From Bedellia somnulentella (Eukaryota > Arthropoda > Insecta > Lepidoptera > Bedelliidae): a DNA stretch of 64,000 nt. Location of the stretch: NCBI GenBank assembly GCA_963576735.1, contig OY755176.1:11021423-11085422 (forward strand). Reading direction: 5' to 3'. The notes below the pieces were generated by a model. The model made no database searches and had not been told where the DNA came from. It was given only the letters and a program-made list of their open reading frames with translations. Positions within the stretch are counted from its first letter, which is position 1. Each line of letters begins with the position of its first letter. The translations under genes were made by a program, and so were the position numbers. This document shows, piece after piece, positions 53,816-64,000 of the stretch.

Positions 53816-54633
53816 TACTTGTTTTTATTTTAATCGTATGTGTGTTAGTTTATCGGTATAACATTTAATACACTTGTTCTGTTTTGTTTCATTAATTACA
53901 ATTTTCAGTGAGGTTTTAACGAGTTACAATTGAAAATGTTTGCGAAATATTACCATTTTGATTTCTGTAAATTAGGATTTTTTAGAATAGCATCAACACA
54001 TTTCTTTCCATAAGAATCGTTCCAGGCGTATCAATCAGACAAGTATATAAAGTTATGACAACTTGTTAAACCAGAAATATACTTCTGAACAATTATAAAG
54101 CGCCCTTAACTCTACTTTGTAAACATAACATTTCTGTGCCCTTTTAAGTGTGATGCCAAAGAAGCGATAGAAATTAATGGATCCATTTTGTATGAACATA
54201 AAATTTATTATTACTTCCTTAGTCACCACGTAACAATCTGATAATTAAATATAACCCAAAAATATGTAGCAATTGTAAGACAATGTTGCAGAATAAAACC
54301 TATGAATAAATAACAACTAAATTAAGAAAGAAAGAAAGAAACAAAGAGAAAGAGAGACATTTATTCGCTGTACATAACATGGAAAAGTAACATTAATAGA
54401 GAAAAAAAACAACACATTATTCAATTCTCAAAGCTAGAAAACAAAAGTAAACAAGAAAAAACATACAAATATAATATTTAGAAGGCAAGGCCTCTGCACA
54501 GCGAAACTATAAGAATCATCTAATCAGAATCAAATAAATTATAAGAATCATCTTTAGTCGTATTTTATTTCATTATGCTTTACACGTTTCAGTGCTTATT
54601 TTTTTTGTAGCTTTAAAGCTACGTAAATCTCAC
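53816..54633. other. no recognised gene; AAAG-rich run at 54325-54355
   Basis: AT-rich DNA with a purine run AAGAAAGAAAGAAACAAAGA. Nothing else is supported. Confidence 0.35.
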
Positions 54634-54777
54634 ATTACATCCTCTCCATTGTAGAAGTACAATCGTGAACAGTTTACAACGACCCGTGTGTACACTTGCT
54701 CGTAAAAGTGCGATGCTTGGACACATCCAGTTATAAAGAACGCTTTCAATTGCAAATGGGTCGTGCGCCCATAGAGA
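54634..54777 (-). CDS. candidate internal exon of an unidentified gene
   Basis: On the minus strand an AG (AATTCGAAG) precedes 54777 and a consensus donor GTGAGA follows 54634. The interval of 144 bases is open in a phase-2/phase-2 frame encoding LYGRTTHLQLKAFFITGCVQ then ASHFYEQVYTRVVVNCSRLY and FYNGEDV, with a possible N-glycosylation site NCS. A second minus frame is also open (54619-54810), which weakens the case. The segment is less AT-rich than its flanks and not in a visible repeat. I do not recognise the product. Confidence 0.22.
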
Positions 54778-54834
54778 CTTCGAATTTATGACCACGGATA
54801 GGAAAACCATTATTTGAAGCTCACTAGTGTAAAA

Positions 54835-55770
54835 ATAGGGATCTAAAACTTTACAGCCTATATTTCAGAGTACCCTGTAAAACTACTTGTTTACTGTGTA
54901 ATATAATAAAGATGATGATATAATGAAGATGGGAACGATTAAATTTGATATATAATTTAATTTATGAATAGTCACTTTTATCAGAATACTATTTCTAATT
55001 TATTCACACTTTATAACTGTATTTTTATCGTATATTTATTTATTGCTTCAAATTATATTTCTTATTTATTACTTCAGCTATAATTTTAAAAGTATTATAA
55101 GGTAAGATGTCACCCGAATATTTTATTGTACTTAACAGTACAAATTAATGAATAAAATAAAGTCAGCTGTCTTGATTTTTAGTGATAACAAGAATTAAAC
55201 TTGCGTAATTCTTACCATATGAAGATTATTTTAATAAATTTCTATACCATTTGTGAACTATGACAACTAACAAATAAGATTACATAATGTACGTTTTTTG
55301 CGATGATGATAAAAGCCATTAAAAGCTTTTGTTTAAGAAAACAGAGTGGATCTACGAAGCCTATTGCTTCCATCAAACTAGTTACAAAAGTCTTTGATGC
55401 AAATGCAAAGGTTGGTCCAAGATGGGGCCGAGTTGTTTTCATTTCATTCCCAGGAAAATTGCTGCCCGTCTTCGTAATAACTTGATATTATTGGATTTCA
55501 TTATCCAATAAGGTTTCTTATTTTAAATATTATTATGATGTAGTTATATTTTCTATAATAGTGTTATTTGTTTTAGTAAGAAAAAAAAGTATTGTATACT
55601 AAGAAGAATTATATGCTTTGTTTTTGATTTAAATTTAGCATTATACAGTCTTTGTTTAATGATGTAGCTAAAGAACCATTACGATCATTCGTTTTTTTAA
55701 AATCTTACACGAGCTAACGCACAATTTTTTTCAAATTGTACCTTCGATAATTAACCAGTGTACCTTAGTT
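54835..55770. other. no confirmed feature; less AT-rich patch at 55311-55480
   Basis: The patch is open on both strands (55303-55485 plus, 55242-55442 minus). The minus reading FPGNEMKTTRPHLGPTFAFA and the plus reading KVGPRWGRVVFISFPGKLLP are both unrecognised. Confidence 0.25.
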
Positions 55771-55773
55771 AGT

Positions 55774-56035
55774 TGCTGTGTAGTATCGGCATAGAAAAAC
55801 ACTACCCCATTTCTTCCGGTGGGTGTACGTAAGAGGCGACTAACGGATTTGGAGCTTTTATGGGATTTTTGGGCGATGTGGTTGGAGACCCATCACCGAA
55901 AACCTTTATTTTGCCATCTTTTCCCCACTGAAATTTCCAAACGTGGCTGAGGAATTTCCAATTCCTTAGATCTGGCTACCCCTTCTAGGGATTTATAGCC
56001 GTGAGCATATGTATGTATGTATGTATGTATGATAG
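55774..56035 (+). repeat. SINE family A, full length
   Basis: It is complete from TGCTGTGTAGTATCGGCATA to CCGTGAGCATATGTATG with five TATG units. Confidence 0.92.
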
Positions 56036-56445
56036 TTAACCAAATTTCGATCAAATTTACTGGCAACTCTACATTACATTTATTTGTGGAATTTAATTGT
56101 GTGATTTGAATTTAAAATTGCCTTGTAGAAAGATTGCACGTAGTTAATGGTCCTATCACTAGTAGTCTCAAAAATCACTCTCAATCCATGAATTGTCATA
56201 TCGATGGCAGAAAAGAAAACTTTGTAGTCACTTTTTTTCAATGACTTTTCTTTATAAAAATAAATATCAGGACGGTGGTTTTCAGTTTATCATTAACAGA
56301 AAATTTAGTATAGTTTAGATTTTGGATGTTACGATTATTTATACTTTATATTTTGAAGATTAAACATGGAAAAGTAATTGAAACATTTAAAATGCTTAAT
56401 TTTAAGTTTTATATAGTTATTTCTATATAAAACTTAAATATTGCT
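56036..56445. other. no recognised feature
   Basis: AT-rich spacer. Confidence 0.4.
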
Positions 56446-56700
56446 GTGTAGTGTCGGCTTAGAATAGCACTACCCCAATTCTTCCGGTGGGTGTACGTAA
56501 GAGGCGACTAACGGTATTGGGGCTTTTAAGGGATTTTTGGGCGATGCGGTTGGAGACCCATCACCAACAACCTTTATTTTACCATCTTTTCCCCACTCAA
56601 CTTTCCAAACGTGGCTGAGGAATTTCGAATTCCTTAGCTCTGGCTACCCCTTCTAGGGATTTAAAGCCGTGAGTATATGTATGTATGTATGTATGTATAT
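56446..56700 (+). repeat. SINE family A, full length, best-preserved copy
   Basis: This copy serves as the local reference: head TGCTGTGTAGTGTCGGCTTA, GGTGGGTGTACGTAAGAGGC, a box-B-like GGTTGGAGACC, TTCCAAACGTGGCTGAGGAA and CCGTGAGTATATGTATG. Confidence 0.95.
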
Positions 56701-57474
56701 AGTTATTGTAAATAACATTCTTTTGTAAATTAGTAAATCAAAAGTTCAGTAACATAAAAAATAATTAAAATAATATTTTTTTACCAATAATTTACATATG
56801 CAATTTACAACTTATTTACTAATATTTGCAGGTCACAATACGCACCCCGTGTCATATCTGGTGTAAAAATGCATTGCCACGTTGTATAGCCAGAATGACA
56901 GAAAATGGTTATTATCTTTGTAATGCACCTTTTTTAAATTGTTAAACATAAATCAATGGTAAATTAATCTTTACTAACAATATAAATTATTAGAAAGATT
57001 AGAAGTAGGCTTGGCCTCGACACATTGTGGTACACTAATTATTTAAATGCATGGCGACAGTAAACATTACTGCCGTCAAGACTTTAAAGAAAATATAAAT
57101 AAACATATAACGAATTCCTTAGTATAGAAAATAACTTTTACATAAAAATAATAATTATAAAACAAATTTAATGAGAATAAATCTTAGTTTATCGTCTAGG
57201 GTAAAAGGTAAAACTGAAATATATTACTAAGACTTCACCGCCTCTCTTTCTGCCTAGCTTAGGGCTGTATCTCATAAACCGTGGTCAGTTGAAATTTTCA
57301 CAAAAGATGAATTTCATTCGCCGCCATAACAACAGATATTGAAAACCAAATATACCAGGAGCTCCCATTCAACAAGTGTATTTTTGGCAGAATTTTACTT
57401 GGTATAATAAAAGTAACTGATGGACGCTTAATATCCATAGAAATTGAGTAAAATTATTAAGTTTAGACATTAAT
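56701..57474. other. no recognised feature
   Basis: AT-rich DNA. Confidence 0.4.
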
Positions 57475-57810
57475 ATGCATACAAACATACACATACTCAC
57501 GCTATTGGTTTCCATTGGGGTAGTCAGAGACTATCGATCGCCACTTCGTACGATCCTGACAAACCTCTCTAGCTTCATTTACATCTATCAATCTTTTCAT
57601 ACATGCTCTTTTATTCATCATACTTCGGACGCCTGCCTTTTTGAGCACACTCTCAATTTGGCACAAGTGTGTTCTCCGTGGTCGTCCTCTACTAACATTA
57701 CCATCCACACTAGCTCTATAGATCCCTTTTACCAATTTTCTATCATCCATCCTCTGTATGTGCCCAAACCATCTCAACATTCCTTTTTCTATCTCTCTTA
57801 TAATATCATC
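57475..57810 (-). pseudogene. LINE 3' end fragment (family of 9985-11157)
   Basis: The minus frame 57502-57780 reads MLRWFGHIQRMDDRKLVKGI, YRASVDGNVSRGRPRRTHLC, SVLKKAGVRSMMNKRACMKR and DRTKWRSIVSDYPNGNQ, the intact C-terminus of this LINE. The tail follows as AGCGTGAGTATGTGTATG. It is 5'-truncated near 57810 and otherwise open. Confidence 0.9.
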
Positions 57811-58313
57811 TTATTTAAATTAAATTAATATTTAACACAACACAATATATTATGATTTTTTCGTTAAAGATGATGTTGCAAAACCTGTCGTGAATGTGGA
57901 CTACTTTCAATTAGGAATCTTTTTCTTGGCATTATTCACATTGCCGAAAGAATGGGGGATAAGGAGTAAAAAAGTAGACACGGAAATAGTATTTAATTCA
58001 GATGTATTTTACTGAACATTCTACATCAATTTTTATACAATATAAACTGCGAAGTGGTTTAAGGATCAAGTATGAAATATACGAATTTATAATACACCTA
58101 CCTACTGAGTACAAATATTAATTAGTTAACTCGCTAATTCCGCTAAATACCTGCAGTCTTCATGCGGCGTGCACTGTGCACCGCCCGCCCTCCCACTTTG
58201 GAGAAATCAAAAAGAAGACACAAGCAAAATACCTTCTTAATCCTACAAAGAGTCTGTAAATAAATAAACAAATTTATAGATAGTAAGTTAATGCTTGAAT
58301 GTAACTCTTTTGT
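57811..58313. other. no recognised feature
   Basis: AT-rich DNA with a short GC-rich island CGGCGTGCACTGTGCACCGC near 58163, which contains the palindrome GTGCACTGTGCAC. Confidence 0.35.
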
Positions 58314-58562
58314 ACATCTTTTCGATTGGAGTTAAAACTACCCCATTTCTACCCGTGGGTGATCGTAAGAGGCGACTAAGGGTATAGGGGCTTTTTAAGT
58401 GATTTTTGAGCGATGTGGTTGAAGACCCGTCACCAAAAACATTTATTATTACTATCTTTTCCCCAATCAACTTCCAAATATGGGCGAGGAATTTCTCATT
58501 CCAAAGCTCTGGTTACCCCGTTAAGGGATTTGTAGCCGTGAGTATATGTATGTATGTATGTT
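58314..58562 (+). repeat. SINE family A
   Basis: AAACTACCCCATTTCTACCC to TGTAGCCGTGAGTATATGTA. The extreme 5' head is degraded. Confidence 0.88.
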
Positions 58563-59211
58563 TTTAAGTTTTGTGTACATTTCATTGATGTAGTATTGTT
58601 ATTCTTGTTTCTTAAGTAAATTGTGATTGTTTATTGAGAAAGCGTGTATGAGTGGATATTTATTTTGATATTCAATTAATACTTAAACGATCTAACTAAT
58701 AAAATTTTCGAAGAGCAACGATTTGGCAAAACATTTCATTAAAATAAATATTGATAAAGATGGTTTATTTTATTGACCTCATTTTCCTCCGTAATGCTTC
58801 TTTTCCACGCGAACGACTCGAAGGAAGCAACAAATTAAATTAACACAAGACCCGATCTAATTCACCATCAAGGTTTTATAACACGAAATGCGGCTAAGTT
58901 TCTATAAGTAAGCTGTTTGATAAAGAGTGTAGTATCCACTTAGTGCGCTCCATTCCACTCGAATAAACTTGGCTAATGAAATTGTGGCATTACAAAAGAG
59001 GAGGAGCGTTCTGCCCGTATTTCTTGCGATCTCGCAGCCCTATTCTGCAATTTGCAAAACGCTCCCTGCTGATCAAGCTGATAAACTCATTAGAGTTATT
59101 ACGTTCCTGTATTAATGGCTGTTTGAAGTTATCCAATTTCGTAATTAAATGAATACAAAGTTTACTGGAAAGATGTTATTATGGAATCAGGAAAGTTCAT
59201 AGGGTCATGAA
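58563..59211. other. no recognised gene
   Basis: 58940-59080 is less AT-rich (CATTACAAAAGAGGAGGAGC and TGCAAAACGCTCCCTGCTGA) without a motif. Confidence 0.35.
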
Positions 59212-59400
59212 GGGTGTACGTAAGAGGCGACTAATGGTTTGGGGCTTTTAAGGGATTTTTGGGCGATTCGATTGGAGACCCATCACCAACAATCTTTTGC
59301 TTACGCAACTTCCGAAAAAGGCTGAGGAATTTCTAATTCCCTAGCTCTGGCTACCCCTTTAAGGGATTAATAGCCGTGAGTATACGTATGTATGTATGTT
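59212..59400 (+). repeat. SINE family A, 5' end removed at the duplication edge
   Basis: It starts at GGGTGTACGTAAGAGG and ends CCGTGAGTATACGTATG. It also has an internal loss around the CTTTATTTCACC block compared with copy A. Confidence 0.9.
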
Positions 59401-59714
59401 AAATAAAATTCTGAGAATGGGAATTATGAATATTAATGTTTGTTTATTTCTCTGTTTCTAATGTACGAGAAGAACCGATTTTAGTTGTTGTTTCATTTAG
59501 GGTGGCTTTTGCTAGTTCTCGCAACCCCAGTGGGAACAATAGGCGTGAGCTTATGTAAGTACATAAAGTGTTTTCTATTTTGTGACAAAAACATCGCATT
59601 GTAAATATATCAACTCCCTTAGTATGGCGGTACTCAAGCTGTTCAAGTAATACCCATAAGTCCCTAATTAGGAGATCTCTAGCACCTGTTATTTTTAAAA
59701 TGTTGCCAAAGAAT

Positions 59715-59950
59715 TGTTTGTGCCACAAGATCCTTTTTATTTAAAGGTCGTTTGTATAAATGGTTCTGTTTAGATAAAATTGATTTAAATAGTCTTTCTT
59801 TGTTGATAATCGAACACTGTTGTAAAAGAAACAATTTGATGCTTATCTCTTACGATAAAAAAGTAGGTTATAACTAGATGCCACTAAAAGATTATGAAAA
59901 TTTAAATATCTCTGTCATATATTACAGCGAACGCCTACTTGATGGTGCTT
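59715..59950 (+). pseudogene. broken counterpart of the open frame at 46208-46462
   Basis: Compared with copy A, one base is missing in CTTTTTATTTAAAGGTCG and TATAACTAGATGCC has a TAG where A has TAT. No product is possible. Confidence 0.5.
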
Positions 59951-60732
59951 AGTATTCACTAAGTTCATATGCAAAGCAGGTTCCTCCTTTTAACAATTTT
60001 TTTTCTAAGATATGGTACTTTAAAGTCATTTTTCAGAATGTTCTTATTTCAGATACAATGTGTATTGCCTAGAATGGCAGTTTTAGCTACAATTTCATAT
60101 AAAGGGTTACTGTAGAATCAAAGTTAAAATGACGTGTGACATGTAAAAACTAAAACAACATTTACTGTTTCAATGATAAGTTGCTGGTATTTCACTATGA
60201 GAAGTATTATAAGATTTATAAGTAAATGGATATTTGTTTTAGTCTTTTTTAAACAAAACAAGCTTAATTCAAGGTTGCACTGCTATAATAGAACAGATCA
60301 TATCAAATCAAACTTAATTAATTTTATTTTTTAGTTCTGACACGTTCTAATGATTTAATATATATCCTTGAGATAATATTATCGCTCAGATTTTATTTAA
60401 TTTATTATTTAATATTATTAATATAGAAATGGACTATGATACTAAGAACTCTACACTTTTTACTGTTACTATATAATGCTAATAAGTACGGTTTCCAGCT
60501 CAGCAAAAAGGGTTCGAATTGAACTATCATTGAGTGACGTCAACGGTTCAATCAGTGCCAGCCACTTCAATGATTGATTTTTAAAATGGTCGTACCTTCA
60601 TCGTGATGGTACCATTACCAATTTTTACTTCATATATTTATCGATCATAAATAATGCTGTATCCGAAAATATCACGCACCATTTCGTAAAATCCTATTCC
60701 TTATTACTATGTCTGCATTAACTTAACACAAA

Positions 60733-60960
60733 ATTAAACGTTCATGCCGTATATCTCTGAAGGGGTTGGCAGAGGTTCTAATCCCTACCCATCACAAGTA
60801 TTCAAAGCACGCACTTGTTTGCTTGGACAGTGTACATACCTAATAGGTGGCAGGCATATCGCCGTTTTCTTCAAATACACGCTCACATGACTAAGTACAA
60901 ATAAGCCATGTGGGTTTCCTCATGATGATTTTCCTCACTGATCCACATCAATATTGCAAA
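60733..60960 (-). repeat. SINE family C, in duplication copy B
   Basis: Orthologous in position to 47233-47460, with a small loss around the GTGACATTGTC region. Confidence 0.85.
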
Positions 60961-61371
60961 ACTATTTACCTTAGGAAGGTTCACATCAGATTAAGATTTG
61001 TTTTTATTTTAGGTTATTACTACTACCTCATATTTTGAGTTTGTGTTGGATAAACCTATAAGTAACCTTATACTAAACTATTTTCAAAGTGAAGTTTAGA
61101 TCAAACACTCTATTGTCATACTGTAATTAGAAACGTTTCTAAGCTCTCTATCTAAGCCAACCTTTGTTTGACTAAATAAGACGGCGTCGGTCAGTGATTT
61201 GGGACTAATTGGTTTGAGAACAGATTTTGTTAACAATTAACCGGAAGCGTCGTTTATAAAATCTCCTAAATTAAATAACAAACTAACTAGGTCTTTACTT
61301 TCTTGAATCATATACATCGTGAGCAATGTATAAATTCAGTATCTAAATAAACAAAGGTGCAGTGTGAAAGT

Positions 61372-61510
61372 TATTGTAAAAAAGATAGAAAAGGTAACAA
61401 GATGGTTTAGAGACATGCAGAGAATGTATGGAAGTAAATTGTTGAAACAGATTGACAGAGAAAAGGTGGATATTAATCTAATTTAAGCTCGTACACTTTT
61501 CGGACACATT
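61372..61510 (+). pseudogene. eroded LINE C-terminal fragment, copy B
   Basis: It reads KKIEKVTRWFRDMQRMYGSK then LLKQIDREKVDINLI, closer to the LINE consensus KIEKGMLRWFGHIERM than the copy-A version. Confidence 0.55.
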
Positions 61511-63373
61511 AGGATGAAATACACTGTGAGTCAAATCATCTAAACATACTTAACATTGATTTGCACTAGAAACTGTTACTTTGCCACGTTTCGCAGTTTG
61601 AATCAGTAAAAAAAATTCATTGAAAATTTATAACTTGACTGCCAAAAAAAGTTTAATTAACATATCAATACAAACACTCCCAGCTAAAGATTTCAAAACA
61701 GGAAGCCTTAACTTCAGAAAAAGACTCTACCATTTTTGTAAGTTGAGTGTGGACAATAGTGTATGATAAAGAATGGTTATGAAAGGTCTTCTGCAACATC
61801 AACAAAAAACGTTAAAAACTCTGAAATTAATAATACACACGCAGCAAAGCTATAAGCCCACTAACTGCATTTATCAACACATAAAAAATGTATTCCACCA
61901 TAGGTGCCATAACCAGCCTGGCGACTACATTGCCGTACAAAATTAAGCACATCACGTACTGAAAGTTTGATGGAAGGTGTCAGAGTAGCACCCGCGCTAA
62001 TATATTTATGGTTGTACTCAGCAGGTACCAACTTGTTGGGCTAAGAGCTCTCCAACATTAATAGCCCCTCATGTTTTACGAGCGACAAATTTATATGGCT
62101 CTTGTTAGTCAACTTATGATTTATCTAAGATTCCAAAACGATAACCCTCGTCTTGTTACAGGAATATATTCATGAATTTTGTATGTACCATGTAAATTAT
62201 TATTGGTAATAACAAGGAACACTTATGGCGAAAAAGTTGTAACAGTAATCAATAACAACATTTCATTAATACTCGATTTGGTATTTAAAATACCAGCCAA
62301 ACTTTGAAGACTCAATTTTTTGAAATAATAATCATATTTTTGGATTTGGAAACCCTTAAAAGTTGTTGTAATATCTGTTATTAAAACAAACTCTGAATTT
62401 TGTTTTGTATCTTGGCTACTTGCAGTCTGAAAACGTCACTCGCAAAAAGTTACTTGTTTGAGCGTACTTTTAGTTAAAGTAGTTATTTTAAACGAATTGG
62501 ACCGAGACAAAGTAAGTAGGTATAAGACTGGGATTTAAGAGTTTTGATAAAGGAACCGTTTAAGTTTTGTATTTTGTATTGTGTTTGTTAATGTTATCTT
62601 GAGTTTTGTTAGATTTATATTACATATTATAATAACACTGTATAAGAAAAGTTAAAATTGACATTAATATCTGTCTGTGTATGTCTGTCTGTTTTCTGCT
62701 GCTTAGTTCTAAAAGGTATCAAATAAACCAAACTTAATGTTATGTTAGTATTTGGTAAAAACTAGTACAGTTATTCAGCTCTTATAATACGATGAAATTT
62801 TTGTAATACTTAACTTTTGACTTATGTTTTACTGTTGTTTAATTTTTTTGGTTTTCTTTCCAATTCGAACGGTCATGGGCAGGGTCATATAGATATTCCC
62901 ATTACAAGCCCACTATAGCCTTATGCCAACATACTATCAACAGCTTGTTAGTCTATTAGTCCTTATGCTCATCCAACATTCACTCATACTAGATATGAAC
63001 AATTCCCATTTTTTTATTCATCCGTCATGTCCACACAATTCAGTTTTTTATTAAACTTCTTCGCAAATGCATTCCTAATCTTTTCATCTTTTCACTTTAA
63101 ACAATATTTTATTCGTGATCACGAAAGTAAAAAATTAACTACCTTTGAGTAAACCACTCTGTTCATTCAGATTAAAGGGAAATCTTAACACTGTAACACA
63201 GGAAGTTCCGCGCCGTATTAACCTATGAAACGGAATAGTTTCCAACCCGTAAGAGCATATGAGTACATTCTTGTGTGTATTATTATTACTACTATGTACA
63301 CTGTTTTGAGACTTAGCTGATTAATTTGCAAAGCCAACATATTAATGCTTTTATTTCTCTATTTTTTTATTAC
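61511..63373. other. duplicated non-coding DNA, copy B
   Basis: Matches 48071-50197 without the 249-bp block. No gene is seen. Confidence 0.5.
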
Positions 63374-63529
63374 ATAACATAACATAAACGTTCACGCCGA
63401 ATATCCCCGAAGGGGTTGGCAGAGGTACTAATACTTCTGTACATCACGTGACTTGGTCACCTGGTGTTCAGAGTACCCACGTTTTGCATGGACAGTGTAC
63501 TCACGTGATAGGGGGCAGGCCTATCGCCG
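63374..63529 (-). repeat. SINE family C, minus orientation, at TTATTAC target (copy B)
   Basis: A 5'-truncated family-C copy whose minus strand runs CGGCGATAGGCCTGCCCCCT to CGGCGTGAACGTTTATG with ATGTT units. TTATTAC flanks it at 63367-63373 and 63530-63536. Confidence 0.92.
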
Positions 63530-63674
63530 TTATTACATTTGTATGCATAAAGCACTGATACCATAGTGACGGGTCTTACTTGCATGACTTTAAGATGGTT
63601 ATACGATTGGTTAACTCGCAGCTGTGTAGCGCCTGCCTAAAACTAAACTAAAACTTATTCATGTTTATATAGTA

Positions 63675-63940
63675 CTAGCTTTTTGCCCGCGACTACGTCC
63701 GCGTGGACTACATTTTTTGCATCCGGTTTACATCCAAAATACCAGAATAAATCAAAATCAAAATAAAAAAAAATGTAAATATGGGGAACCATATAAAAGT
63801 TATGTTTTTTTATGCTCCTGTGGGAACCCTTGTGAAATCCGGGATAAATTATATCCTATATGTTGGCCAGGTGTATAACCTACATTCATGCCAAATTTGA
63901 TCAAGATCGGTCCGGTAGAATTAACGTGATGAACGGACAT

Positions 63941-63971
<31 letters not shown>

Positions 63972-64000
63972 TTTTTTTCAAAAATAGCAAATTTGGCTTC
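63675..64000 (+). repeat. family-E repeat, complete to the window end
   Basis: The head CTAGCTTTTTGCCCGCGACT, the middle GGGAACCCTTGTGAAATCCG and CAAATTTGATCAAGATCGGT, and a simple tail of CAGA units are in order. The head-and-tail layout suggests an RTE-type LINE 3' end or a SINE derived from it. Confidence 0.8.

Larger units (their letters stand above)
59212..63674 (+). repeat. segmental duplication, copy B (4.46 kb)
   Basis: Collinear with 45713-50681. The left edge begins mid-SINE at GGGTGTACGTAAGAGGCGAC. The right edge meets the first bases of a family-E repeat (TTTATATAGTA then CTAGCTTTTTGCCC). Confidence 0.97.

Noticed and set aside
57475..57828. 117-codon plus-strand frame
   Set aside because: It is the antisense of a LINE C-terminus with recognisable motifs on the minus strand.
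63940..63972. CAGA microsatellite as an independent feature
   Set aside because: It is the normal simple tail of the family-E repeat.

Overview
This is AT-rich eukaryotic DNA, most likely from a moth or butterfly. The repeat families (a SINE whose 3' tail reads CCGTGAGTATATGTATG, LINE fragments ending in the same tail, tRNA-derived SINEs, a TTAA element, Ty3-type LTR remnants) look lepidopteran to me; that is recall, not a database result. No complete host gene is visible. Nearly everything recognisable is transposable-element DNA or its debris, separated by long AT-rich stretches. Two short minus-strand segments (42462-42632 and 54634-54777) have exon-like properties and are the only candidates for host coding sequence. 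Repeat families are named here A (24 copies, tail CCGTGAGTATATGTATG), B, C and D (tRNA-derived) and E (CGCGACTACGTCCGCG signature).

1-14.8 kb holds scattered SINEs, an eroded reverse transcriptase on the minus strand (3038-3525), a 5'-truncated LINE with YADD and WFGH motifs (9985-11157), and an old tandem duplication interrupted by an element that begins with a 72-bp snapback hairpin (11985-13045).

14.8-31.8 kb is the centrepiece, a four-level nest. A decayed Ty3/gypsy element (14791-31832, both LTRs present, a family-B SINE in the 5' LTR) carries a minisatellite near its 3' end. A CR1-like LINE (17460-31004) landed in that minisatellite. An 8.4-kb DNA transposon (21029-29419, AT target duplication, TIR CCCAACAAGCAAAA) landed in ORF2 of the LINE. 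A GC-rich TTAA-type MITE landed inside the transposon. The transposon encodes an intact, spliced 671-residue Tnp2-like transposase, a DUF4806-type protein broken by one frameshift, and an unrecognised 92-residue protein with three CxxC pairs. Removing the transposon restores the LINE reading frame exactly. The LINE ORF1/ORF2 junction has a canonical T TTA AAC slippery heptamer directly before the ORF1 stop, with ORF2 in the -1 frame and no usable ATG.

31.8-45 kb contains a hAT-type MITE with 8-bp target duplication and a SINE inside it (34111-34766), a 2.8-kb DNA transposon with perfect 29-bp TIRs and a recurrent 10-bp motif inserted in a SINE tail (36471-39282), a LINE 3' end (40868-41470), family-E repeats, and an 82-bp hairpin (44533-44614).

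45.7-63.7 kb contains a direct segmental duplication of 4.5-5 kb (45713-50681 and 59212-63674). Its two copies carry family-C SINEs in opposite orientation at the same target site. Between them lie a SINE inserted in a SINE with an 11-bp target duplication, and two more 3' ends of the LINE that shares its tail with SINE family A.
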